Assembly: GCA_016025055.1 (NCBI GenBank)
Contig: CP065590.1
Coordinates: forward strand, 4,836,001-4,900,000
DNA length: 64,000 nucleotides
Reading direction: 5' to 3'
Source of the DNA: Chryseobacterium indologenes
Lineage (GTDB): Bacteria; Bacteroidota; Bacteroidia; Flavobacteriales; Weeksellaceae
Shown here: positions 25,016-34,908 of the stretch, piece by piece
How positions within the stretch are numbered: position 1 is the stretch's first letter
How the letters are laid out: every line of letters starts with the position of its first letter
Translations under genes and position numbers: made by a program
Notes under the pieces: model-generated
The model's database searches: none
Told to the model about the DNA's origin: nothing
Seen by the model: the letters and a program-made list of their open reading frames with translations, nothing else

Positions 25016-25050
25016 AAACCTGAGTGTTAAGCATTCAGGTTTTTGTTTTT
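25016..25050 (+). terminator. Terminator closing the lipid-synthase operon
   Basis: Stem AAACCTGAGTG / CATTCAGGTTT around a five-base loop, then a T-rich run. It lies 24 bases after the last gene and marks the operon end. Confidence 0.8.
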
Positions 25051-25150
25051 ATAATAATATCAATTTACGGGTTTCCGTATAAATTCCTGTACCATTTTTC
25101 ATTTTTTTACACTTTAAATAAATGAAAAAATATAGAAATCCTAAATAATT

Positions 25151-27388
25151 ATGATTAATTCAATTACACTGAAAGCTATTGCTACTTATGATCCTTTAGA
25201 TGGAGCTATAATTGATAATTTAAAGAGAGTAAATTTTTTATATGGAACTAATGGTTGCGGAAAAACAACCTTATCAAATTTTTTACAAGAGCCAGACAAC
25301 ACCAAATTTATTAATTGTAAAATTTCTTGGAGAGATAATCAAAAAATTAAAACTCTAGTATATAATAAAACTTTCCGAGAACACAATTTTGGAAAAGGTA
25401 AAATAAATGGAATATTTACTTTAGGACAGGCAACTACTGATGAAATAAAAGTAATAGAAGAAAAAACAGAACAATTAAAAAAGCTAAAAGAAGACGGTAC
25501 AAAAATATATGAAACTCTAAATAGTCAAACTGGAAAAAAAATAAAAATTGAAAAAGAATTCACTGATTATTGTTGGAAAAAAATATACAAGAAGTATGAA
25601 AGAAACTTCAAAGGAGCTTTTGTTGGCTCAATGAAGTCGGGAGAATTATTTAAGGAAAGAGTATTAAAAGAGTTTTCAAATAACAAAGCCAAGTTGGAAA
25701 ATATAGAATTGTTAACGGAGAAAGCAAATACCATATTTGGAGACACTCCACAAACAATCCTACCAATAAAGAATTCTAACTATACTAATATTTTATCTAT
25801 AGAAAACAACTCTATATGGACTAAAATAATTGTAGGAAAAGCAAATGTTGATATTGCTGCACTAATTCAGAAGTTGAACATTAATGATTGGGTAAATGAA
25901 GGAAGAAATTATATACAAAAAGATGAACAGTGTCCTTTTTGTCAACAACCAACAATTACAGAAACGTTTAAAATTCAATTAGAAAGTTTTTTCGATGACA
26001 CTTATCTAAATGATTTAAAGAAAATAAAAGAGTTGAAACAAGAATATAATATCAATAATCAAAATATTATTAATGAATTAAATACTATTGAAATAGATCA
26101 TAAAAATTTAAAAACCTCAAAACTAGATATAAATAAATTTTCTGCATATCTCAAAACATTAATAAGCCAGAATACAACAAATAACGAGCTTTTAAATAAT
26201 AAAATCAAAGAACCAAGTCGAAAAATAGAACTTATTTCACTAAAAGAGCAATTAGATTTAATAAAAGAATTAATTGATAATGCAAATACCGAAATCCAAA
26301 AGCATAATAAAATTGTAGAAAATTATAATTCTGAAAAAGATAATTTAATTCAAGAAATATGGAAATATTTGATTGAAGAATCTATAGATGATTTGATAAA
26401 ATATAATTCAGACATTAATGGAATAGATAAAGGTATACTGGCTCTACAAACAAAACTAGATTCCAAACTAGGTGAATACAACACATTAAAAAATGAAATT
26501 ATTGATCTAAGTAAAAATGTTACTAGCATTAAACCCACAGTTGATGAAATAAATAGACTTTTAAAGGCTTATGGATTTTTAAATTTTAAAATTGTACCAG
26601 CAACTGAAGATGGCTTTTATCAAATACAAAGAGAAAATGGTGAAATAGCAGAAACCACATTAAGCGAGGGTGAAATAACCTTTCTTACTTTTCTATATTA
26701 CCTACAACTTGCCAAAGGTGGACATAATGAAAATACAATCAATGATGAGCGTATTTTGGTAATCGATGATCCAATATCAAGCCTAGACAGCAACATTTTA
26801 TTTGTAGTTAGCAGCTTAATTAAAGAAATATTAAAAGAAGTAAGGAATGGTATTGGAAATATAAAACAAGTTATTATTTTAACACATAATATTTACTTTC
26901 ATAAGGAGGCATCATTTGAAGGAATTAATAGAGGCAAAGGAGAGAAAAATCAATATTACATCTTAAGAAAAATTAATTCTATCACTAAAGTTTATTCGTA
27001 CTCAGATATAAACCCAATTACTTCATCATATGAACTTTTATGGAATGAAATAAAGGATTATCAAAAAAATTCAGGTATTACCGTTCAAAATGCAATGAGA
27101 AGGGTTATAGAAAATTACTTTAGTATTTTAGGGAATAAAAGAGATGAAACTCTATTGTCAAAATTTTTTAATCCCCAAGAAAAGGAAATTTTTAGATCGT
27201 TGTTAAGTTGGATTAATGAAGGATCACATACTTTACCAGATGATTTATACGTTGAGCTACCTGATCAATCGATAGAAACATATTTGAAAGTATTTAAAGA
27301 AATATTTATTCATACACATAATATAGGGCATTATAATATGATGATGGGGGTTGAAGAGCAACAAGCAATATTGGTAGATAAGGATTAG
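25151..27388 (+). CDS. RloC/PrrC-like AAA ATPase, candidate anticodon nuclease
   Basis: 745-residue AAA_13-type protein. Walker A GTNGCGKTT at 32-40, a long coiled-coil centre with a CPFC zinc-hook motif at 261-264, signature-like LSEGE, Walker B ILVIDDPISSLD and an H-loop ILTHN. The C-terminal domain has R650-x3-E654 and, 39 residues on, His693 in NEGSH. This matches the Arg/Glu/His triad order of PrrC and RloC tRNA anticodon nucleases, with wider spacing than PrrC. RloC is known to combine a zinc hook with such a nuclease. Its base composition is far more AT-rich than its neighbours, suggesting transfer. No restriction-modification genes are adjacent. Nuclease activity is inferred. Confidence 0.7.
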   Translation: MINSITLKAIATYDPLDGAIIDNLKRVNFLYGTNGCGKTTLSNFLQEPDNTKFINCKISWRDNQKIKTLVYNKTFREHNFGKGKINGIFTLGQATTDEIKVIEEKTEQLKKLKEDGTKIYETLNSQTGKKIKIEKEFTDYCWKKIYKKYERNFKGAFVGSMKSGELFKERVLKEFSNNKAKLENIELLTEKANTIFGDTPQTILPIKNSNYTNILSIENNSIWTKIIVGKANVDIAALIQKLNINDWVNEGRNYIQKDEQCPFCQQPTITETFKIQLESFFDDTYLNDLKKIKELKQEYNINNQNIINELNTIEIDHKNLKTSKLDINKFSAYLKTLISQNTTNNELLNNKIKEPSRKIELISLKEQLDLIKELIDNANTEIQKHNKIVENYNSEKDNLIQEIWKYLIEESIDDLIKYNSDINGIDKGILALQTKLDSKLGEYNTLKNEIIDLSKNVTSIKPTVDEINRLLKAYGFLNFKIVPATEDGFYQIQRENGEIAETTLSEGEITFLTFLYYLQLAKGGHNENTINDERILVIDDPISSLDSNILFVVSSLIKEILKEVRNGIGNIKQVIILTHNIYFHKEASFEGINRGKGEKNQYYILRKINSITKVYSYSDINPITSSYELLWNEIKDYQKNSGITVQNAMRRVIENYFSILGNKRDETLLSKFFNPQEKEIFRSLLSWINEGSHTLPDDLYVELPDQSIETYLKVFKEIFIHTHNIGHYNMMMGVEEQQAILVDKD

Positions 27389-27465
27389 ATTAACTTATTC
27401 TAAAAGAAACTTTACAAATAAAAATTAATTAGATAATATGTAGCATAATAATTAAATGACCTCCA

Positions 27466-27505
27466 AAAAAATAAGAGACTAACTTTTTTAGTCTCTTTAT
27501 TTTTA
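27466..27505. terminator. Bidirectional terminator between convergent genes
   Basis: Stem AAGAGACTAA / TTAGTCTCTT with a T-rich tail on the plus strand and an A-run before it, so it can serve both the ATPase gene and the convergent XRE regulator. Confidence 0.75.
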
Positions 27506-27513
27506 TAATGTAA

Positions 27514-27924
27514 TTATCCCTTCTCAATCAACCTCTCCAGCCTCACCATCATCTCATCCTTCTCCTTCAGCATCCTTTCATAAAGAGCAATTTTCTCATC
27601 ATGCAACTGAACTATTTTTTCAATAGGATGAAAATTAATTGTTCCATAATTGAATGAGTTACTGAAAGCGTGTTCCCCAAAAGTATTAGAAATAATATTC
27701 ACCGCCTGCTCCTCATCAAAATTCCGAAACGCTTCCACCGGAATTTTCAATACTTCAGAAATTCTTTTCAGTAAAGGGTCTTCAATAATTTCTTTCTGTT
27801 CCAGCAGAGAAACTTTCTTCTGGTTCCAGTCGTCCCCAAGGTCAAGAGCCAATGCTTCCTGCTTGATGCCCAGCATTTCCCTGAATCGTTTTACATTGCG
27901 TCCCTGATGTATTTTATGTTCCAT
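27514..27924 (-). CDS. XRE-family helix-turn-helix regulator
   Basis: 136 residues. Residues 9-63 form a lambda-repressor-like helix-turn-helix (RFREMLGIKQEALALDLG, then KKVSLLEQKE). The C-terminal third is a charged helix (LHDEKIALYERMLKEKDEMM) that could mediate dimer contacts. Flavobacterial genomes carry many small regulators of this form. Target genes are not evident; the ATPase gene is convergent rather than co-transcribed. Confidence 0.8.
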   Translation of the reverse strand: MEHKIHQGRNVKRFREMLGIKQEALALDLGDDWNQKKVSLLEQKEIIEDPLLKRISEVLKIPVEAFRNFDEEQAVNIISNTFGEHAFSNSFNYGTINFHPIEKIVQLHDEKIALYERMLKEKDEMMVRLERLIEKG

Positions 27925-28209
27925 GATAAATCAACATTTATGAGGTTTAAATATAGAAAAATATTTAGAAAAGTGATCTCTAAAAAACGGCATAATTAAG
28001 ATTTATATTCCTTTTATTGCCTGCATTCACGCTATCTTCTTCATTTTCCATTTTATATAATCTTTTTTTCACTAGAAACTCAAAAAAAACAAACCTCATC
28101 ACCCAATTTTCACAATCTGCTTAATGCTCCCTAAAAAAGTGATAATGTTCTCATTTTTCAAATCTAATACTCATTATATTTGGAAATATCAACCAAAAAA
28201 ACACATTTT

Positions 28210-28710
28210 ATGGCACTAGACAATTTAATCAGCCTAAGTTTTTCTAAAAGTGATTTAGAAATTATTGACAAGGCTATTCAGGACATCCAGACTGTCCTTG
28301 TAGGAAAAACCATCAACCTTACTCCAGACCAGAGACAACAGTACGGGAGAATTGCAGAGCAGAACAAGCTTTTCGTAAACAAAGCCAAAAGCTATATGGA
28401 GCAGTACGCACAGCATGTTCCGGGATTTCTGGACAAAGCAGAATTCGACAGGGATTATATCGCCAGAGAGCAGGTAGAACAACGGTTACAACTATTAGAT
28501 TCCATCACAGAGCAGCTGTCTGATACCAAAGTATTATTAGATCATGACAACTACCACAATGCCATCAGTTTTTACAGAAATATCAGATTTCTTTCTGAAG
28601 AAAATGTTCCGGGAACCAATGTTGTCTATGAAGATATGAAACAGTTTTTTATAATTCCACAGCAACCTCAATCCCCTCCTCCACCAGCCTCTAATAATGA
28701 TAATCCCTAA
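28210..28710 (+). CDS. Hypothetical helical protein
   Basis: About 166 residues starting MALDNLISLSF at the ATG at 28210; an upstream in-frame TTG at 28180 is less likely. Mostly amphipathic helix, no signal peptide, with a proline-rich low-complexity tail (PQQPQSPPPPAS). Monocistronic with its own terminator. Function not recognised. Confidence 0.7.
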   Translation: MALDNLISLSFSKSDLEIIDKAIQDIQTVLVGKTINLTPDQRQQYGRIAEQNKLFVNKAKSYMEQYAQHVPGFLDKAEFDRDYIAREQVEQRLQLLDSITEQLSDTKVLLDHDNYHNAISFYRNIRFLSEENVPGTNVVYEDMKQFFIIPQQPQSPPPPASNNDNP

Positions 28711-28739
28711 GCATAATACTGAAATAACAGTTATATTAC

Positions 28740-28766
28740 AAAGCACGTTTTCGCGTGCTTTTTTCA
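28740..28766 (+). terminator. Rho-independent terminator
   Basis: Stem AAGCACG / CGTGCTT with a short TTTTCG-type loop and six T, directly after the hypothetical gene. Confidence 0.8.
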
Positions 28767-28789
28767 TGAAATTCCCCCTATAGCCCATC

Positions 28790-29010
28790 CATAAGTCCAT
28801 CTAAGTATTTGCACAAGGGCCTACAGCCACTTAAACAACGGTCTACAGCCCTTTCACAAGTCCCAACAGCCGGTTATGCAACCCGAGATACCCCCCTTAG
28901 GTAAGGGGGTATCGCCACTTCCCCAAGGGGCTAAAGACTCTTCCAAAGTGCCTAGAGATGGGTATTGAAATACCTGGAGACCCTTTGGAAGGGGCTACGC
29001 CTCTTTTAAT
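28790..29010. repeat. Hairpin-rich, GC-richer intergenic element
   Basis: Non-coding stretch unlike the AT-rich spacers elsewhere. Three imperfect copies of a ctacagcc-type unit (around 28818-28873) are followed by two strong inverted repeats. GATACCCCC (28887-28895) pairs with GGGGGTATC (28905-28913). CTTCCAAAG (28940-28948) pairs with CTTTGGAAG (28983-28991), enclosing a smaller stem GGTATT/AATACC. It may be a mobile intergenic repeat or a structured RNA. I know no family name for it. Confidence 0.5.
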
Positions 29011-29091
29011 AGCTGTTTTTTATCAGATTTTACGCTTTCCCGTAATTATGAATTGATATTTTTTCTTATCATTGCCGTTATAACAATAACT

Positions 29092-30977
29092 ATGGGAGCA
29101 ATAAATCTTAACAGAGTCTTTTCAGAAGGCTTTTTCAGAATACCGGACTACCAGAGAGGCTACTCCTGGAATGATAAACAGTTGAGTGAATTATGGGATG
29201 ATATAGACGAAATTCAGGAAGAAAGGGGCGAACTTAAAAAACATTACACAGGAACCATCTTCCTCGAAAAAACAAAAGCCAATGATGCTGAAAAATGGAT
29301 CAGCGATGATATCTTCTATGTGGTGGACGGGCAACAAAGACTGACAACCTTGAGTATCCTTCTTTTTGTACTGATAGAATCTTCAGACAAAGGATATGCT
29401 GATAAAAGAAAGGAATTTTGGGTAGAACAATTTCTGTATCAGGAGAACCAGTCGGGGAATAGTAAAGTGTATAAATTTGGTTATCAGGAATCTGATAAAA
29501 ACTACAAATTCTTATATCAGAATATCTTTGAGGACAAGAATGAGCTATCAGACAGTTCGGTAATTAATCTGTATGCAAAAAACCTACTGGCTGCCAAAAA
29601 TTTTTCCATGATAAAATTAAGAATCTTAGCTATGAAGAAAGAGATCTTATTTTCAGAAAAGTAACAGGTTCCTTATTGTTTGATATCAGAAAAATAGAAA
29701 AGGACCTGGATGTCCAGGCTGTTTTTGAAACCATGAATAACCGTGGAAAACCGTTGACCATTTTAGAAAGGTTAAAGAACAGACTCATCTATCTTAATGA
29801 AAAATTAACTCAACCCGATGAGGATAGAAATAAATTAAGAAAGGATATCAATACTGCCTGGGGAAAAATTTACGATGCTTTAGCTCAGGATTCAGAAAAT
29901 TACCTGGACGAAGATGAGTTCTTATCAGGTCATTTATCTCTTTATCGGAGACCTAAGGATTCCGTTTTTTCCGAAAAGTCAGCTGAAGAAAAAGTTTTTC
30001 AGATGTTTTGTAATAAATCTGAAAAGTATGAACTAGATGAATCTGAAACTAAGGAAACAAAGGTTTCTCATAAAAAAATAAGTGATTATATTTTTAAGTT
30101 GTCTGACCTCGCTCCCATCTGGTATGAGATTCACAACTCTAAAGATCCTGTTATTCATAAAATATTGATTCTGAACAGAAGTAAAGAAATTAAAATCCTT
30201 CTGGCCACACTTCTTTATAAAGTTAAAGATCAAGTAGAGCTTTCTGATATTTTAAGTGATCTTGAAAAGCTGTTATTTAAAAATCGTATTCCCGGAATCT
30301 GGATCATGGATGAAAGAAATACGGCAAGCTGGGCAAGAAAGTTGTACAATGAAAACATCAGTTTTAATACCGTATTATCTGAGGTTCGGGCTGAGATGCA
30401 AAACTACCTTAACAGCGAAGTTGTCAATCAGAACATCGTGAATTCATTTAAATCCTTATACACCTATGTCAAGGGAGCCAAAGGTTTTCACCGTTGGGGT
30501 TATCTGAAATATTTCCTTTTTGAATATGAACATGAATTAAAAGTGAAATTTAAAGAGTCCAATGATAAGGTATTATTGTCTGATTATCATGAAACAACGA
30601 TTGAACACGTCATTCCACAACATTATTCTGATTACTGGCTGGAACCGGTTCAAGAAGTAAGTGACAGATTTGAAACCGAAGATGAAAAATATTTTGCGAA
30701 GAAAATCTTCCTTAATTCCCTTGGAAATCTTACGATTCTGAAAAACGGTAAAAACGCTTCATTGGGGAATAGTTCATGGGACATTAAAAAGAATCGATTC
30801 AGTACGGGCTCATACAATGAAATTGATATCAGTAGAAACATCAACTGGACAGAAAATGAAACCTACGCCCGTGGAATGGAATTACTCGCCTTTCTTGAGA
30901 AAAAAACTCCAGGATTGTCTTTATCAGACAGCGAAAAGCATGAAATACTGGTCTATGAAAAAAAGAGATTACTGTAA
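29092..30977 (+). CDS. DUF262/DUF1524 (GmrSD-like) protein (one frameshift)
   Basis: About 628 residues after correction, starting MGAINLNRVFSEG at 29092. The N-terminal DUF262 domain has FRIPDYQRGYSW and the nucleotide-binding-type motif DGQQRLTT. The C-terminal DUF1524 domain has an HNH-like EHVIPQ and the usual NSLGNLTIL with a downstream Asn-Ala-Ser. This is the layout of GmrSD-type modification-dependent restriction enzymes, so a defence role is likely. The T-run at 29601-29605 is one base short and splits the frame between 29664 and 29676. Monocistronic with its own terminator. Specificity unknown. Confidence 0.82.
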
Positions 30978-30988
30978 TCTAAAAAAAC

Positions 30989-31027
30989 AAAAGCATCTTT
31001 TAGGAACTTCCGAAAGGTGCTTTTTCT
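30989..31027 (+). terminator. Rho-independent terminator
   Basis: Stem AAAGCATCTTT / AAAGGTGCTTT with one G-T pair, then five T, 12 bases after the DUF262 gene. Confidence 0.75.
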
Positions 31028-31063
31028 TTGCTTCCTATTCTTCTACAAGCCAAATAGTGAACA

Positions 31064-31471
31064 TTATTTCTTTGAACTTTTCCTTTGAGAGGCTGATCCA
31101 ATAAGTTTTCTTACGTAGTTATCCAATTCTTTTGATTCATAGAAACTTAAACAGTCGCAAAATATTATATTCTTATTACCAGATTCGAAATGTAGATTAT
31201 TATCCCGAGAATAGTATTTTGATGTCTGGCTTGTAGTAAAATTATTAATTTTAGTAGTCAGTTCTTCATTTTCAAAAAAGTTACCATCTATTGCTATTTG
31301 AGTTGCAGAAGCATCTTTAAATTTATTATAAAATGCAGAATCAATAGCAGAATAATTACCTACTAAGCAGTAATTAAAGGCTAATTTTTTCAAGTTAGTA
31401 ACTTTATTTTGACTAAATACTCCGATTGGAAGTATGAGTACCAATAATAGAAATTTTATTTTAATTCCCAT
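31064..31471 (-). CDS. Secreted immunity-like protein of the Tae4 effector
   Basis: 135 residues with a signal peptide (MGIKIKFLLLVLILPIGVFSQ) and so periplasmic. Contains CDCLSFYESKE near the C-terminus and a lysine-rich tail. Its start overlaps the end of the amidase effector gene by 16 bases, the arrangement expected of a toxin-immunity pair. Tai4 immunity proteins are small and periplasmic and bind Tae4 amidases. Assignment rests mainly on position and export signal, since I cannot confirm the fold. Confidence 0.6.
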   Translation of the reverse strand: MGIKIKFLLLVLILPIGVFSQNKVTNLKKLAFNYCLVGNYSAIDSAFYNKFKDASATQIAIDGNFFENEELTTKINNFTTSQTSKYYSRDNNLHFESGNKNIIFCDCLSFYESKELDNYVRKLIGSASQRKSSKK

Positions 31472-32219
31472 ATTCTTATTCTATTTGTTTGTATAAAATC
31501 TAGCTCACCCTTTCTGTTTATGGTTGGATAAAACATATGAAAATAATACTTTGAACTTGTAGAATCATCGTGTTCTGCACCACCAGGGTATATCAAATGT
31601 TGTTTATCCCATAACGTAAAATGACCTGAAGCATTGGTCCAGCCGGATACATCAAAAGTTATTATTCCTTTAGTATTATAAATTACAGACCACTCAGCTT
31701 GTGAAATCTTTTTTTATTATTCCACATTTGTGTCCATTCTGATTGCGTAAGATTATTTTTCTTTCTCAAATTAACTGGCATTTCAAGCCTATCCAATTTT
31801 ATATCAATTTCTGGTGTTCCTAAATGTTCAGCCAAATATGGAGCTAACTCGCGTACTCTATACCAATAGTTCAATTTATCATCTCCTATATGGACTCCAC
31901 CTTCCCCTCCTTTCGATCTATATTTTGAATTATTGTACGGCAACTTAAATCCACTATAATTCAACCCCTTACTCATTCTAAATGCACAAGTGTTTTCCCA
32001 GCTATTTCTTGTTTTTGGATCATTATAATAATTTATTAATTTATTACCTATGTCATTATATAATTTAACCACATTAATAGATGTATCTGGATAATTTTTA
32101 ATCATATCTCTCCAGCTTGGTCTTAAAATCTGAACAGGTCTGGTCTGTTTATTTCCACTTGTAGCTATAAACCCCCTTCGTTGTTCAAGAAATATAGGCA
32201 TAAAATTATTAATTCTCAT
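31456..32219 (-). CDS. Tae4-family peptidoglycan amidase effector (one frameshift)
   Basis: About 254 residues after correction. Cys78 sits in WENTCAFRMSKGLNYSG, the hallmark of Tae4 type VI effectors that cleave the peptide stem of Gram-negative peptidoglycan. After the frameshift comes SGWTNASGHFTLWD with His200, the second catalytic residue. The T-run at 31709-31715 on the plus strand is one base short, so the reading stops early at 31683 unless corrected. No signal peptide, as expected for a secreted-by-injection effector, and an N-terminal extension of about 35 residues. No other type VI genes lie in the window. Confidence 0.8.
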
Positions 32220-32335
32220 ACTGATGTGTTTTTTTATATTATATCACTAAAGTTAGATAAAAATAAAATATCTCCGGTGTATGCTATAAAATATTTTAAA
32301 ATTAAACACCAAATAGTATAATATGGCTCAACTTA

Positions 32336-32374
32336 AATAAAAAAACCGGCCGCTGAGATTCCTCAGCGGCCGCT
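32336..32374 (-). terminator. Strong terminator for the T9SS cargo gene
   Basis: Perfect 11-bp stem CGGCCGCTGAG / CTCAGCGGCCG with loop ATTC, followed on the minus strand by seven T. It lies just past the end of the reverse-strand gene at 32401. Confidence 0.85.
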
Positions 32375-32400
32375 TCTTGAAAATAGATATAATGAGTGTA

Positions 32401-33561
32401 TTAATCCCGGATGATCATTTTTTTGGAGTCTGTTTGTTTTCCGTTGACGGTCATTTTGTAGATATAGTTTCCGGAAGGAAGGTCATTTTTTGAAATACGT
32501 ACCGATCCGTTTCCTTTTTCATAGAGGGAAATCGTTTTGACCAGCTGGCCAGACATGCTGTACACCTCCACAGAGGCTGCACGGGCATTTTCCGGCAGGT
32601 AATAACGGATGACCGTTTCATTTTTAGCAGGATTGGGAGTATTCTGAAACAATACCGGAATATCTGAAGTAGAGGTACTATTTCTGTTTAACAACAATTG
32701 CTTTAAGTCTTCTACAGTTTCTTCAAGGCTTTTAACACGGTCTTTCAGTTCTTCTATGGTTTCTTCACTATGAGCTGTTCTGCTTAACGGGGTACTGGAA
32801 ACCATTACGTTTCCGTCATTATCTACCACCAAACCGCGTCCGCTTCCTGTGGGTAACCCCTGGTGCCTTACCGTACCTACGGTATGAAAATTCGCGGTAG
32901 GAGTTATCGTACGGATTCCTACACTCTGATCTTTGATCAGCATGGTGGACGTTGCAGACATCCCCAACATAATAGATTGCGGAATAGCATTGGTTAATTT
33001 CGCGCTGCCGGTTCCTGCTCCGATCACGAATGAACGGTTTCCTGTGGCAATCAGATCAATTCCAAAACCTCCGGAATACACATCAGCCAGGTCAATTCCT
33101 ACTCCGAGCGCAAATTGATTGTGATTTCTAATGGTATTCTTCCATCCCAATGCCACAGATTTTCCTGCGCCATTTACTACCGTATTCGCCTGCCCCGCGA
33201 TAATGTTGGCCCCTCCGCCATTGCTCAGATCATTTTCCCATCCGCTGACCAATGAGCTGTTGGCCTGTGCACCAAGAATATTGGATATTCCAATGACAAT
33301 GCTTCCTTTTGTTTTGGCCACATTAGAATTATTGGTGGTTTCAACAATAAAGGAACCTGCTTCGTTGAGAATGGCCTGTCCCGGATTGGAGGATGCTCCG
33401 TTTACCCTTAGATAAAGGGGGCGCGGATCCACCGTTCCTACATAATTGACCGGGGCTATGCCCGAGTTTCCGTTAATATTCCATTGCTGGGCTCCCAGAG
33501 CCCCGGAAAGGGAAAGTATCACTACGATACCTGCCCTCATAAGGTAAAATTGAGTTTTCAT
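32401..33561 (-). CDS. Secreted protein with type IX secretion sorting domain
   Basis: 386 residues. Signal peptide at 1-24 (ends LGAQQ). The middle is a beta-rich repeat region with SLVSGWENDLS, SVALGWKNTI and QFALGVGIDL, like the head repeats of trimeric autotransporters. A coiled-coil EETIEELKDRVKSLEE follows, then the T9SS type A C-terminal domain (FQNTPNPAKNETVIRYYLP, YSMSGQLVK, SGNYIYKM). It would pass the outer membrane by the type IX system and be cleaved or attached at the surface. The repeats and coiled coil suggest a trimeric surface fibre; function unknown. Confidence 0.82.
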   Translation of the reverse strand: MKTQFYLMRAGIVVILSLSGALGAQQWNINGNSGIAPVNYVGTVDPRPLYLRVNGASSNPGQAILNEAGSFIVETTNNSNVAKTKGSIVIGISNILGAQANSSLVSGWENDLSNGGGANIIAGQANTVVNGAGKSVALGWKNTIRNHNQFALGVGIDLADVYSGGFGIDLIATGNRSFVIGAGTGSAKLTNAIPQSIMLGMSATSTMLIKDQSVGIRTITPTANFHTVGTVRHQGLPTGSGRGLVVDNDGNVMVSSTPLSRTAHSEETIEELKDRVKSLEETVEDLKQLLLNRNSTSTSDIPVLFQNTPNPAKNETVIRYYLPENARAASVEVYSMSGQLVKTISLYEKGNGSVRISKNDLPSGNYIYKMTVNGKQTDSKKMIIRD

Positions 33562-33774
33562 ACTATTTTGGATGTAAATTGGTTACGTTGTTTTTATTTT
33601 TCACTAATATAGGAAATAACACAACACAAAACCTATTTATATTATTGATTTTTAAATACTTTCAATGAATTAAATTAAAATTATACGCCATTCATAATAC
33701 TTTAACACTTAGTATGGAGTGTCCTCAGATAAATTTTTGTTCTTTTGCAAAAGTTTTAATTTATTAAGTAAGCC

Positions 33775-34908
33775 ATGTCGAAGTTTGATGAAATCCGGTA
33801 TTTCTATGATCATGAAGTGAATGAAAAGCTGGGAAGTGTAGCCCGCGATCCCATGATGAAGGCACTGATGAATTTCACCTTTCCGGATACGGATGAACAG
33901 ATCTGGCTGGAACAGTTTAAAAACATCCATTCGATCAGTGATTTCCAACATCAGGTCATTGCCCATACCGTCCGTCAGATTCTTGCTAAAAGTTCTGATG
34001 GTTTGACGACTTCCGGTTTTGAAAAATTAGATAAAAATACTCCGTACTTATTCATTTCGAATCACAGGGATATTGTTCTGGATACTTCATTGCTTAATCT
34101 GGTGTTGCTGGAAAAAGGTCTTATCATGACCGCCTCTGCCATCGGTGATAACCTGGTCCGCAAAAGCTTCCTGAATATACTGGCAAAACTGAACCGTAAC
34201 TTTTTAGTACAAAGAGGCCTTCCGATCCGCGAGCAGCTTACCAGTTCGCAGACCATGTCCGAATATATCGAGCAGCAACTGCATCACGAAAAGAGTTCTG
34301 TATGGATTGCCCAGCGTGAAGGTCGTGCTAAAGACGGTAACGATTCAACGCAACAGGGTGTCTTAAAAATGCTCGCTATGGCCGCCGGAGATCAGACGAT
34401 TACTGATTATTTTAAAACGTTAAGGATCGTTCCTGTTTCCATCTCTTATGAATATGACCCGACAGATTCTTTAAAAATGCCACAGCTTCTCGCTCAACAC
34501 CGGGAAGAGCAATATGTAAAAGGTAAAAATGAAGATTTCACCACCATGCTGAGCGGAATTTTGGGACAAAAGAAAAGAATACACCTGCATGCCGGTCATG
34601 TTCTCGATACCGAGTTAGATGAAATTGCCGCTACAATTGATAATAAAAACAAACAGCTGCAGGCAATAGCGCAGGTGATTGACCGTTCGATCATTGAGAA
34701 TTACAAACTCTGGCCTACCAAATATATTGCATACGATCTGCTTCACCATACCGATACCTACGCTTCAGAATATACAGAACAGGAAAAGCAATTGTTTATC
34801 CGAAGATTGGAAATGCGTATTGACCCTTCTGATCCTGTTTCTAAGGAATTTTTCCTGACGATGTATGCCAATCCTCTGATCAATAAAATAAAAGCTCAGA
34901 ATATCTGA
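33775..34908 (+). CDS. Glycerophosphate-type (LPLAT family) acyltransferase
   Basis: 377 residues. Has the acyltransferase block NHRDIVLD (NHxxxxD) near residue 97, FLVQRGLP and WIAQREGRAKDGND, which are LPLAT blocks I to III. No long membrane segment. Related to PlsB/PlsC-type enzymes that acylate glycerol-3-phosphate or lysolipids, with a long C-terminal helical part. Monocistronic on the plus strand. Exact acceptor unknown. Confidence 0.82.
   Translation: MSKFDEIRYFYDHEVNEKLGSVARDPMMKALMNFTFPDTDEQIWLEQFKNIHSISDFQHQVIAHTVRQILAKSSDGLTTSGFEKLDKNTPYLFISNHRDIVLDTSLLNLVLLEKGLIMTASAIGDNLVRKSFLNILAKLNRNFLVQRGLPIREQLTSSQTMSEYIEQQLHHEKSSVWIAQREGRAKDGNDSTQQGVLKMLAMAAGDQTITDYFKTLRIVPVSISYEYDPTDSLKMPQLLAQHREEQYVKGKNEDFTTMLSGILGQKKRIHLHAGHVLDTELDEIAATIDNKNKQLQAIAQVIDRSIIENYKLWPTKYIAYDLLHHTDTYASEYTEQEKQLFIRRLEMRIDPSDPVSKEFFLTMYANPLINKIKAQNI

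Noticed and set aside
25151..27388. Zinc-hook ATPase as SbcC/Rad50
   Set aside because: Too short, no SbcD nuclease neighbour, and the C-terminal R-x3-E...H pattern fits RloC/PrrC better.
28810..28880. Short repeated ctacagcc units as a CRISPR array
   Set aside because: Units are too short and uneven and there are no regular spacers or cas genes.
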